Assembly (NCBI GenBank): GCA_035280425.1
Contig: DATEFW010000004.1
Location: 1 to 64,000 of the forward strand
Direction of reading: 5' to 3'
DNA: 64,000 nucleotides
Source: QHXW01 sp035280425
Lineage (GTDB): Bacteria; Acidobacteriota; Terriglobia; Bryobacterales; Bryobacteraceae
Part shown: positions 17,058-26,100 of the stretch, piece by piece
Position numbering within the stretch: the first letter of the stretch is position 1
How the letters are laid out: each line of letters begins with the position of its first letter
Translations under genes and position numbers: made by a program
The notes under the pieces: generated by a model
What the model was told of the DNA's origin: nothing
The model's input: only the letters and a program-made list of their open reading frames with translations
The model's database searches: none

Positions 17058-18238
17058 AACGCGAGGAGATCGAAAAACTGCTCGGTGGATACGCTACCGG
17101 TACGCTTACCGGCTCCGAGCGAGACGCGCTATTTCAGGCGGCGCTCGAGGACCAGAATCTGTTCGACGAGCTTGCCGGCGAAACCGCGCTCAAAGAGCTG
17201 CTGGAGGATCCCGATGCCCGCGCTTTCCTGCTGCAAGCGCTCCCGGAGGAACCGGAACAGCACAACGTCCGCTGGAATGCTTGGAGATGGGCATCGGCGT
17301 GGTCGGCCGCAGCAGCCGTCGTGGTGGTGGGTGCGGTGCTCCTGCGGACTCCCGCACCGCAAGTGCCGGCTGCGAGCAATCTCGCTTCGTTGAAAACCGT
17401 GGCTCCTCGTGAGGAAAATGCAGACCAGATCGCACCGCTGCCGGCGGCGGCGCAAAAAAAGCCGGAGCTGAAGACTCGCACGGCGGCATCGGCATCCAGC
17501 GGATTGGCGCGGCCCGCTTCGCCGTCCCCGGAGAGAGTACCTAATGCAGTTCTCCCCGCCCCGTCGCCGCCGGCGGCCGCCGCTCCGCCAGTCGTCAACC
17601 AGGAGCGCGCGGAGACAGCAAAAAGCTTGCCCGCACCGATCGCGCCGGCTTCCACACCACCGAAACAGGCGGACGCCGTAACGCTCACCGTCGCGGCCGG
17701 CACTCTCAAGGAGGCTTCGTCCGAATCGAAAGCCGGCGCGCGGCAGCTCTTTTACAGCAGTCCTGAGCAGGCCACCGCCCTGGTCGAATCTCGAGAAACG
17801 CTGCAGCGGAGCAAGCTGGCCGGTGTTAGCGTGGGAACGGTCCCGGTTTTCCGCTATACTCTTGTGCGACGCCTGCCCGACGCAACCTTCGCCGAGACTG
17901 ATCCATCAACCTTATTCCACGCCGGCGATGCGCTGCGAATCATCGTGGAAACCAATTCCCCCGGCTTCGTTGCGGTCTGGGAGGACGGCCGCGCGCTGGC
18001 GAACCTGCCGGTTCTCGCCCGCACAAAGTATACGATCCCATCCGAAGGCGCGATCGACTTGTACGGCCCGCCAGGCGATAGAAAACTGCTGATCGTTTTT
18101 TCCCGGCGCTCAGAAAACAGGCCCGCGGCCTTAAGCAGCGCGGTGCTGGTTGAGCAGTCAGGCGAGCACGCGACGTATGTAGCCGAACCGCACCGGGTTC
18201 CGCGCGTCTCGTTCGAGATTCCACTTAACTATCGCTAG
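17039..18238 (+). CDS. Membrane protein, putative anti-sigma factor with DUF4384-like C-terminal domain
   Basis: A 399-residue protein from ATG 17039 (GTG 17054 is a possible alternative). The cytoplasmic N-terminus (about 1-75) is acidic and helical, with LLGGYATGTLTGSERDALF, and lacks a zinc finger. A membrane helix lies at about 83-103. A long Ala/Pro/Ser-rich linker runs to about residue 220. The C-terminal domain (about 255-395) includes DALRIIVETNSPGFVAVWEDG, similar to DUF4384. The layout suggests a sensor that holds the upstream sigma factor, but its binding role is inferred from gene order. Confidence 0.6.
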   Translation: MGERIVKREEIEKLLGGYATGTLTGSERDALFQAALEDQNLFDELAGETALKELLEDPDARAFLLQALPEEPEQHNVRWNAWRWASAWSAAAAVVVVGAVLLRTPAPQVPAASNLASLKTVAPREENADQIAPLPAAAQKKPELKTRTAASASSGLARPASPSPERVPNAVLPAPSPPAAAAPPVVNQERAETAKSLPAPIAPASTPPKQADAVTLTVAAGTLKEASSESKAGARQLFYSSPEQATALVESRETLQRSKLAGVSVGTVPVFRYTLVRRLPDATFAETDPSTLFHAGDALRIIVETNSPGFVAVWEDGRALANLPVLARTKYTIPSEGAIDLYGPPGDRKLLIVFSRRSENRPAALSSAVLVEQSGEHATYVAEPHRVPRVSFEIPLNYR

Positions 18239-18251
18239 AAATCGCGAAGCT

Positions 18252-20828
18252 TCACTCGGCACGCAACACTTCAAGCGGCTTTTGTCCGAGAATCCGGAAG
18301 CTGGCCATCCATCCAGCGGCATTCGCCACCAGAGCTGTCAGCACGATGCATATGAGGTTGGGAACCAGATCCAACCGGAACTCCGCGTTGAGCCAGCGCT
18401 TCAACAGGATCGCTGAAAACGCCGTCGCAAGCAGGCTGCCCATCAACCCGGCCACCGCCCCCAGCACCAGAAACTCTACCGAGAAAATCCCTGCCACGCG
18501 GCGGCGCGTGGCGCCGAGCGTCTTGAGAATGACCACTTCGCGGATGCGGCGGAATCGCGTGCCGGCCACGCTCGATGCCAAAATTACAATGCCGGCCAGA
18601 ATCGCAAACATGGAGATGAACCTCACCACCATGGCGATCTGATCCACCACCTGCTGCACGATCTCGAGCACGTCTGCCACGTTCACTACCGTTACGGTCG
18701 GAAACTGATCGTACGTCGCCCGCTGCAAGGCCCCGACAGCCCGCGGCTCCACGCGCACGCTTCCGTAGTACACGATCGGCAGCCCGTCCAGCGTTCCGGC
18801 ATTGAAGATGAACTCGATACGGCCGGTCATGTGAATTTCGTCGATCCGGTGAACGGCGGCCACCCGCGCCACGATCTTACGCCCGGCAGCTTCCCATTCC
18901 ATGCGCGAACCCGGATGAACATGCAGGATTCGCGCTGCCTCTTCCGCGATGGAAAGGACGGGCTCCTGTGGCGGCTGTTTAGGGTTCCACCAGGCGCCCT
19001 GCACGATATCGGTATACTTCGGCATCTCCGCCGCCGACGTGATGGACCGCGCTCGCAGAAAACGACGTCCCCAGGCTTGAAGATTCAGCTTTTCAATCGG
19101 AGTGCCGTCGATCGACAAAATCTTCGCCGCAACCGTGCCCACGACTTCCGGCTCACCTTCAATCCCACGTTGCTGCTTGATCAATTTCACAATGGGATCC
19201 CGCTCTTTGGCCGTAATATCCAGCAGGAAAACATTCGGCATGCCGGGAGGTGCGCTCTTGAACATCTCGGCCATCATGCCCCGCTCGATGAGAAAAACAG
19301 TCAGCGTGAACATCACGCCGACGCCTAGCGCGACCAGTGCCGCCTGCGCGTGGTTTCCGGGCCGGTAAAGGTTTGCCACGCCGTGGCGTAACGTCGCCGG
19401 AAGCTTTCGCGGAGAGCGACGAACGAAAGTGCGAACCGCCCACAGCAGCAGCCAGGCGATTCCGGAAAGCACCGCGAGACTCACGACTAAAGCGCCAACG
19501 AACACCGCCCCGGTCCGAACCGATTCGCGCAGAGTCCCGATCTGCAGCCAGCCTGCGATTACGCCTATGCCGCACAAGATCGCGATAACGGCCCCGAGCG
19601 AGGCTCGCGAATCACGCAGCCTCTCGCGCCAGCCCGGCCGCGCCTCCTGCATGTCGCGCCGAAAAACTGCGCCCGGGCGAATGCGCCGGATACCCAGTAA
19701 CGGCGGCAAGGTGAACAGCAGCGTCGTAAGTACGCCGATCGCAAGGCCCTGAATCGAAGTACTCACGTCCCAGTGCCCTTCCGGGCGGAGCTGGAAATAA
19801 CGTGCGATCAGCGATGGAAAAACAGCCTCAACTCCGATGCCGAACGCGATCCCGATGACTCCACCGGCCAGGCCCAGTCCGACCGTCTGGATCAGATAAA
19901 TCTGCATGATCTCCCGCGAGCGCGCGCCGATGCACTTCATGATCGCGATCGAATCCAGTTTTTGCTGTAAATGCGCTTGCATCGCGGTGGCCACGCCGAG
20001 CGCGCCGACAATCAGCGCGATCAGGCTCACCAGGCTCAGAAAAGTGGTCGCGCGATTCAGCCCCTGAGTAATCACTGGATGCGTCTGCCGGAAATCGGCG
20101 ATCAGCGCGTCGGGAAAAGCCTTCTGCAACATCTTGCGGACTTCTTCGACTCCCGGAGCGCCGGCGCCCAGCTTGAACAGGTAGCGCTCCGAAGCGCGGC
20201 TGCCCGGCCCGATTAACCGCGTACGATCCAGACCTTCACGGCTGATCATCACGCGCGGCCCGACGTTCAAGCTTCCCGACATGCGGTCCGGCTCCGAAGC
20301 GACCACCCCGATAATCCGGAACTCCTGGCCGCCCAGCCGTATCGTGTCGCCGGTTGAGACCTTCAGTCGCAGCAGCAGATCGCTCGAGACGGCGACTGCA
20401 TCTTCGTTGAGTTTCGCAGCCAGGGCGCCCGGCGGATCGAGCTTCACCGTGCCGTAAAACGGATAGACATGCGGATCGACGGCTTTAATCGAGACCAGCA
20501 GCGGGTTCGGCACCGTGTTCGACGACGCCATCGACAGCATCTCGGTGATCCAGGTGCGCCGCACGCCGCGCGCGGTGAGCCGATCCATGACGCCTGCCTG
20601 CGCGCCGCTCGGTAATTCGAACACTCGCAGCGAGAGATCGGCGGCCATCAGCGTGCGCGCCTGCCGCAGCAGCATTCCATAAAATGCCCGCCCGAAGCCG
20701 CGGACGCCCGTGAGCGCGCCGACTCCGATCGCCACCGCCACGACCACAAAGAGGAACTTCGTTGAAGACGCGTGAGCTTCGCGCCAAGCGATTTTGAATG
20801 CTGTCCGCCACCTGAGCCGGCTATTCAT
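18252..20828 (-). CDS. ybbP: ABC transporter permease, YbbP-like (two FtsX domains)
   Basis: An 858-residue inner-membrane protein with the layout of E. coli YbbP. It has an N-terminal helix, a long periplasmic domain, an FtsX helix cluster around residues 255-380, a middle pair of helices (about 415-470), a second periplasmic domain, and a final FtsX cluster around 730-850. It overlaps the ATPase gene by 8 bases, so they form one transporter. YbbAP homologues are thought to extract hydrophobic or lipid-linked molecules from the membrane. The neighbouring tesA-like gene strengthens the match. Confidence 0.82.
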   Translation of the reverse strand: MNSRLRWRTAFKIAWREAHASSTKFLFVVVAVAIGVGALTGVRGFGRAFYGMLLRQARTLMAADLSLRVFELPSGAQAGVMDRLTARGVRRTWITEMLSMASSNTVPNPLLVSIKAVDPHVYPFYGTVKLDPPGALAAKLNEDAVAVSSDLLLRLKVSTGDTIRLGGQEFRIIGVVASEPDRMSGSLNVGPRVMISREGLDRTRLIGPGSRASERYLFKLGAGAPGVEEVRKMLQKAFPDALIADFRQTHPVITQGLNRATTFLSLVSLIALIVGALGVATAMQAHLQQKLDSIAIMKCIGARSREIMQIYLIQTVGLGLAGGVIGIAFGIGVEAVFPSLIARYFQLRPEGHWDVSTSIQGLAIGVLTTLLFTLPPLLGIRRIRPGAVFRRDMQEARPGWRERLRDSRASLGAVIAILCGIGVIAGWLQIGTLRESVRTGAVFVGALVVSLAVLSGIAWLLLWAVRTFVRRSPRKLPATLRHGVANLYRPGNHAQAALVALGVGVMFTLTVFLIERGMMAEMFKSAPPGMPNVFLLDITAKERDPIVKLIKQQRGIEGEPEVVGTVAAKILSIDGTPIEKLNLQAWGRRFLRARSITSAAEMPKYTDIVQGAWWNPKQPPQEPVLSIAEEAARILHVHPGSRMEWEAAGRKIVARVAAVHRIDEIHMTGRIEFIFNAGTLDGLPIVYYGSVRVEPRAVGALQRATYDQFPTVTVVNVADVLEIVQQVVDQIAMVVRFISMFAILAGIVILASSVAGTRFRRIREVVILKTLGATRRRVAGIFSVEFLVLGAVAGLMGSLLATAFSAILLKRWLNAEFRLDLVPNLICIVLTALVANAAGWMASFRILGQKPLEVLRAE

Positions 20829-21489
20829 CGGTTACGATCAGGCCATCGCGCATCGTGATGCGCCGGTCGGCCTGCTCCGAAAGCTGCCGGTCGTGTGTCA
20901 CCAGAACCAGCGTCGTGTCCTCCTGTCGATTGAGCGCGATCAGCAAATCCAGCACATGTCGTCCATTGGCGGTGTCCAGATTGCCGGTCGGCTCGTCCGC
21001 CAGCAGAATCGGCGGGCGAACCACGAACGCACGTGCCAGCGCTACACGCTGCTGCTCGCCGCCCGAAAGCTGTACCGGATAGTGATCGCAGCGTCCGGCC
21101 AGACCGACACGCTCGAGCAGTTCGCGCGCGCGCGCCGCTCCGTCGGTCGAGTTGCCGCAAAGCTCGAGCGGCAGCAGAACATTTTCTTCGGCCGTCAAAG
21201 TCGGAATCAAATGATATGACTGAAATACGAAGCCGATCTTCCGGCCCCGCAGCAGCGCCAGCTCGTCTTCTGCAAGACCGGTAATATCTTCTCCGTCCAG
21301 CACGATCTGCCCCGAGGTTGGCGTGTCGAGCCCTGCCAGCAGGCCCAGGAGCGTGCTTTTGCCGCTTCCCGACGGCCCCATCACCGCGGCGAACTGGCCG
21401 CGCGGGATTTCCAGATCGATGCCTTTCAGAATCTCGACGCGGTGCGTGGGAGTCGCGATGCTCTTGGTCAGGCCGCGGACCTGAATCAT
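20821..21489 (-). CDS. ybbA: ABC transporter ATP-binding protein, YbbA/LolD-like
   Basis: A 222-residue ATPase starting at ATG 21489 (MIQVRGLTKSIATPTHRVEIL). Longer in-frame starts would run through the tesA-like gene on the other strand. Walker A is GPSGSGKST, the signature motif is LSGGEQQRVALARA, and Walker B is ILLADEPTGNLD. The family powers MacB/FtsX-type mechanotransmission rather than ordinary import. It is encoded immediately before the YbbP-like permease and is divergent from the tesA-like gene, with only 43 bases between start codons. Confidence 0.88.
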   Translation of the reverse strand: MIQVRGLTKSIATPTHRVEILKGIDLEIPRGQFAAVMGPSGSGKSTLLGLLAGLDTPTSGQIVLDGEDITGLAEDELALLRGRKIGFVFQSYHLIPTLTAEENVLLPLELCGNSTDGAARARELLERVGLAGRCDHYPVQLSGGEQQRVALARAFVVRPPILLADEPTGNLDTANGRHVLDLLIALNRQEDTTLVLVTHDRQLSEQADRRITMRDGLIVTDE

Positions 21490-21532
21490 GGGGGAAGAAT
21501 CGGGGCGCTGCAATTTTTTATTATGGCATTGA

Positions 21533-22228
21533 GTGAAGAGTTTCTTTGTACTTGTAACGTGCTTGCTCCTCGCCGGCTGCGGTAGCACTGAGCCGAAAGC
21601 TTCGGAGAACAAGGGCGCCGCACGCCCCGAGACTTCCGCGCCGCCGTCTGCCCCGGCAACTCCCGCCGACAGACGCCCGGTCATCGTCGCCTTCGGCGAC
21701 AGCCTCACCGCGGGATTTGGCGCCGATTCGGGCAAGAGCTATCCGGATTTCCTGCAGCGGGATCTTGACGCGCACCGCCGCGCGTATCACGTCGTCAATG
21801 CCGGAATTAGCGGCGATACCAGCACCGACGGGCTCGTCCGCATCGATACCGTTACCGCCCTGAAGCCCGCTATAGTGATTCTCGAATTCGGCGGTAACGA
21901 CGGCCTGCGCGGTCTACCCGTAGCAACTACCCGTGACAACCTCGAAAAAATGGTCGTCGCTCTTCAAAAGGCCGGCGCCAAAGTGGTGCTGGCGGGCATG
22001 ACGCTGCCTCCGAACTACGGCCCGGATTACATCCACTCGTTCGAGGCCGTGTATCGCGATCTCGCCAAGAAGTATCGCCTGCCGCTGATCCCGTTTCTAC
22101 TCGAAGGGGTCGGCGGCCGCCCGTCGCTCATGCAGCGCGATGGCATTCATCCGACCGCGGAAGGCAATCAGATCGTCGCGAACAACGTGATGCGTGTGCT
22201 CGCGCCCGTCTTGCAGTCAATACATTAG
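21533..22228 (+). CDS. tesA: SGNH/GDSL hydrolase, TesA-like lipoprotein esterase
   Basis: A 231-residue protein from GTG 21533. The leader MKSFFVLVTCLLLAGC has a lipobox with acceptor Cys16, so it is predicted to be a lipoprotein, unlike soluble E. coli TesA. A low-complexity Pro/Ala/Ser linker precedes the hydrolase. Block I is FGDSLTAGFG with catalytic Ser57, GGND holds Asn122, and DGIHP supplies Asp203 and His206. The family includes arylesterases, lysophospholipase and thioesterase I. It is divergent from the ybbAP-like genes, the same order as in E. coli. Confidence 0.88.
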   Translation: MKSFFVLVTCLLLAGCGSTEPKASENKGAARPETSAPPSAPATPADRRPVIVAFGDSLTAGFGADSGKSYPDFLQRDLDAHRRAYHVVNAGISGDTSTDGLVRIDTVTALKPAIVILEFGGNDGLRGLPVATTRDNLEKMVVALQKAGAKVVLAGMTLPPNYGPDYIHSFEAVYRDLAKKYRLPLIPFLLEGVGGRPSLMQRDGIHPTAEGNQIVANNVMRVLAPVLQSIH

Positions 22229-22950
22229 CGGCTGGAGACCTTGACGGTTTGCGGAACCGCCACCCGCTTGAGGGCAGCGGCCAGCTCATCGGGATGGAAC
22301 CCGAACGGCCCCGGCTTGCTCTTATATGCAACACGCCCGTCGCGATCCACAAGATAGAGGCGGTCTGGCCAGCCGGTATAAGCCGTCTCCGTCGAGTCGT
22401 CCGGGCCGTCGACTACTGCCGGAATCTCGATTCCCAGCGTCCGCACGCACGTCGATGCCACGTCATCGCGTTCGTCGAATGTGCGGGGAGTGGCCACGGA
22501 AACGTTCTTCGCCAGCCGCCATCGATCGCTGGCATGCGCTTCCAGAATGTAGACCACGTAGAACGCCACCTGGTCTTTGTACTGCCGATAGAGCTTATTG
22601 AGCGCGGGAACCTCCCGGCGAAAAGGCGGTCAGGTGTAACTGCCGAAAATCAAGGCGACCGGCTTTTGGCCGCGGAAAGAAGCTAATTGCACGGTCTCCG
22701 CGCTGTGTAATTTGTGCAGATGGAAGTCCGGTGCAAGATCGCCTGTCTTGAGGTGCCCCGCACGGGCCAGCGTCATCAGCGGCCCGATTGGCACCACCAT
22801 GAAGAGCAGACCGGGCTTTTCCGAAGTCGGCAGCTTCGACATAACTTTCACAAACTGCGCCGGCGGCAACGAGACAATTTTCCACGCAAGTGCGGCGAAG
22901 CAAAGATAAACGGTGACGAGTCCGATCGCAATCCGCCTGAACCACCGCAT
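22225..22950 (-). CDS. Iodothyronine deiodinase-like selenoprotein (in-frame TGA = Sec107)
   Basis: Reading from ATG 22950 to TAG 22225 with the TGA at 22632-22630 as selenocysteine gives one 241-residue protein. Residues 5-26 form a membrane anchor. A thioredoxin-fold domain then starts at GDLAPDFHLHKL (70-81). The active site is IFGSYT-U107-PPFRREVP. It is followed by FYVVYILEAHASDRW (130-144) and GWPDRLYLVDRDGRVAYK, which match the deiodinase blocks (UPPF, the conserved His after EA, and the ERLY...YKG strand). Both flanking halves align to this family in the same frame, so the TGA is not a simple gene end. A SECIS-like hairpin follows it. Substrate is unknown, and thyroid hormone is not implied. 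It overlaps the tesA-like gene by 4 bases at the 3' end. Confidence 0.85.
22603..22620 (-). promoter_or_regulatory. Candidate bacterial SECIS hairpin downstream of the deiodinase TGA
   Basis: Starting 9 bases after the TGA on the minus strand, CGGGA (22617-22613) pairs with TCCCG (22609-22605) around a GGT loop (22612-22610). Two more C-G pairs form below a single bulged C. The loop Gs are 18 and 19 bases after the TGA. Known bacterial SECIS elements are short hairpins just after UGA with a G early in the apical loop at about 16-37 bases. The same bases code for RREVPAL in the protein. Confidence 0.6.
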
Positions 22951-23081
22951 TTCGCGATTTAAGCATGGCGCGCGCGACCACGGCAACCGCGCCGAGTTTG
23001 CACTCGGGTGCGGGAATTTACATTCCCTAGGTTGAGTTCTGCACCTCAATTGCCGTAGAATCCCCAAGCTGGCGGCAGTCA

Positions 23082-23099
23082 TGGTAAATTGGGTTACCA
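23082..23099. promoter_or_regulatory. Inverted repeat TGGTAA-N6-TTACCA upstream of the 1128-residue protein
   Basis: A perfect 6-base inverted repeat with a 6-base spacer, 23 bases upstream of the ATG at 23122. Its position between promoter and start would suit an operator. No specific regulator is suggested by the neighbours. Confidence 0.3.
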
Positions 23100-23121
23100 G
23101 TTTAAACGGGAGTACCCCACG

Positions 23122-26100
23122 ATGAAGGTGTCCACCGCAGTCCTGGTGTTGTCATTCGTCACGGTTCTTGAGGCTAATGATGCCCTCGATAAGGCGCGGC
23201 AGCTCGAAAAATCGGGCGATGCTGCTGGGGCGCGCGCGGCACTGGCCACCGCTGTCCAACAGGCTCCCAATGACGTGGACGTTTTGTCGGAGTACGCCGA
23301 TTTTCTCGACCGGTACGGCGATCCGGACGCGCGCGGAGCCTATGCCAAGCTTTACACGGTACTCGAGAAATCAAATGACTCCGCCAGCCGGGCGAAGCAA
23401 GCCGCCGCGGCGCGCCAGTTGACGCTGCTCGATCTCGTAGCCGGAGACCGGCCCGCCGCCGCGCAACATCTGGAAGCATACCGCGCAGCCGGAGGTAGCC
23501 AGTGGCCAAATTCTCCCCAGTGGAAAACATCGGGTGAGGCCAAGCAGACGATCAACATCCCAGGCCCGCTGCATTCGTTCAGCCGCATGGCGGCCATAGC
23601 AAGTGACATCAGCGTGGATGATGTGCTGCCCGCGCTGGCGCGCAATGTAGTGACCAACGGTTACCAGGCCTCGCATAGCAACGAATCACTGGAGCAGACC
23701 GAATATTTGAAACTGCTACACCGCTATATTTCGCAGGCTCGCGAGCTCGAAAAATTGGCTGGAGCGGAGAAGGTCATCAAAGTGGAGACCTGCGATTCCT
23801 CGAACGCGGGTGAATTGCTGCGTATTGTGGGCTATCGCATGCGCGGCGGCTGCGGCAGTGAAGTCGTGCTCGAGACCGTCAATGCGACTCGCGCGTTCCT
23901 TACCACGGACTCCGGCTTTCCGCTGGCCGAGCTCGAACAGGCGCTGCGCACCAACCGCCCGTTTGTCTATGACTTCCATCCGACCCCGGTTACGGTGCTC
24001 TACGGCGCGGATTACTGGCTGTCCGCAAAAGAAAAGGAAAGCGGCGATTTTCTGGATGCCTTCCTCGGCGATCCCTCGCTTTGCCGCCTGTATTTGGGGC
24101 TCTCTAAAATTGACCGGCAGACCGCCGACGAGCTGCGCAAAGCAATCGCTCTTCCGCGCCTCAAGGCCTATGCTCATGTGCTCGACTTTTTCGGCGGCAT
24201 GTTCGAGGTCCGTAACGGTAAGGCCGTCGCGCCAGGCGGCGCCCGTTCCGAGGCAGCTTGGGCGGACCTTGTGGGTGTATCGCCCGATCAGGGCGCAGCG
24301 TTTTTCGACAAGCTGATCGCTAAGGACGACGGCTGGCTGGCCAGCCTGTTTGACGCCCTCGCACGGATCAGTGGCCCGGTCAAGGAATACCTGACCGACC
24401 CCGCTCGCATGAAGCGCTTTTACATGGCGGTGCGCGGACGGGTCACCAGTCCCGGTCCCGCACGGCCCGTGTTCCGCTCGAATGCCGATATGATGCTGCT
24501 CACGACGCGGCTGCGTGTGGACGCCGGCGGGCACGCAATCATTCCCGGCAACATTGAAGTCTGGAAGAACCTGTTCGTCACCCATCCCCACGGCAAATAC
24601 GACGGCAAGCTGACCAAGTCCGCCGCCGGCTGGAAAGATCCGGATGACGTCATCGAAGCTTTGTTCGCTCTGTGCCGCAAATCGGTCGAAAATGAGCCGC
24701 TCAGAATCTTCATGACCATCAGCGACCTCGACCGCTTCCGCGAAAAGCCGTTTGAACCGGCGACCGTCGAGCGGCTGGCTCGCGACTATCACCTTTACGG
24801 CGCACAGTACGCCATTTTTAACGACGCACCCACAGTCAGCGACAAGACCGTTCTCCAGTTCCTCGATACGGCTGAAGGCATCAGCCGGATGAAAGACCAG
24901 CTGCTGCGCGCCGATACGGCCGGAACGATGCAAGCGCTGGTCGGACTGTGGCAGATTTTCTGCCGCCAGGGCAGTATCGCTCCCAATCAGGCAGACGCGG
25001 TGCTCGCCGGTCTGCTGGCTCCGTTCTCACAGGTTCACCGCGACCGGGACGTTTTCGATGCCGGCAAAAACGGCGTGACCCTGATCCTGAAAACCGGCGG
25101 CGCAGTCGATCTGTCCGCTCCCCAGGACCGTTTGCTCGACCTGCTGGCAGGAGCGGCCAATCCCAGCGATTCAGACGCACATGCACAGATGGTCCAGGAG
25201 ATGAGCCGCGTGCTGGAAGCGCAGCGGATTGTCTCGCTCAATACTCTGTTCCAGCTGGATGATCACCTGGAAAGCCTCTCGCATGGCGGCAAGCTCGATG
25301 TCGCTCTAATCAATAGACTCGCCTCACGCGTTTCCGATATTCAGCTTCCCCGCTCTTCTCTGACCGCCGTCGAGAAGAACTCATTCGCATTCGGCTATTG
25401 GACTGAGAAGCACGTGGAGGGGGAACGAAAGCTGAACCTCCGCGCAGCCGTTGAGCGTGCCGGCAGCGACGCCGAGAAGCTGAAGGATGTTCGCAGCGCT
25501 CTTGCACCGTTCCTGCGCGATACCCTGGTGGCCTATGTTTACGCGCATTATGCGCCGCCCGGTGCACAGGTTCTTTATACCAACCCGCTGTTCGTCCGCA
25601 GCCACGATTTCATTGGGGTCCAGGGAGCCAACCATACCTGGAAGTCCACCGAGATGTTCGGCACCGGCTGGCCATCGAACGGTGGAGGCCGTCTGGTCGG
25701 ATCGCTCGCGGGCCTGCCTTACGCGCTGGCTGAGGCCGAGCAAAACTTCATGGTCCCCACCCAGACTCAGGCCCTGATCTGGACCGATCTGGTGCCGCAA
25801 ATGATCTTGAGCGCAAAAATTCCACGCTGGTGGAATGTTACATCCGCGCAGGAGCACTGGGTCGGGCTGCAGATGCGTCTGGGGCGGCTCTTGATGGCCG
25901 AATCCGCCATTGATCCCGCCGTGCGCCGCCAGGTCGTGGACGCCCTCGGATCGCAGGCTGCACCCGCGCGTGCCATGGCGGTCGAGAGCCTGCTTGAAGC
26001 CGGGGAAGTTAAGACGGCATTGGACCATGTGACCCCCTCCGAACTGTTCCAGCTCGCTTGCGAGATGGGCCCCCGTCAGAAGAATGTCGATGGGCCCGTA

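Noticed and set aside
22225..22632. Sequencing error or plain pseudogene as the explanation of the deiodinase TGA
   Set aside because: The stop falls exactly at the family's known Sec position, both sides stay in frame without indel, and a fitting hairpin follows. A random lesion would rarely do this.
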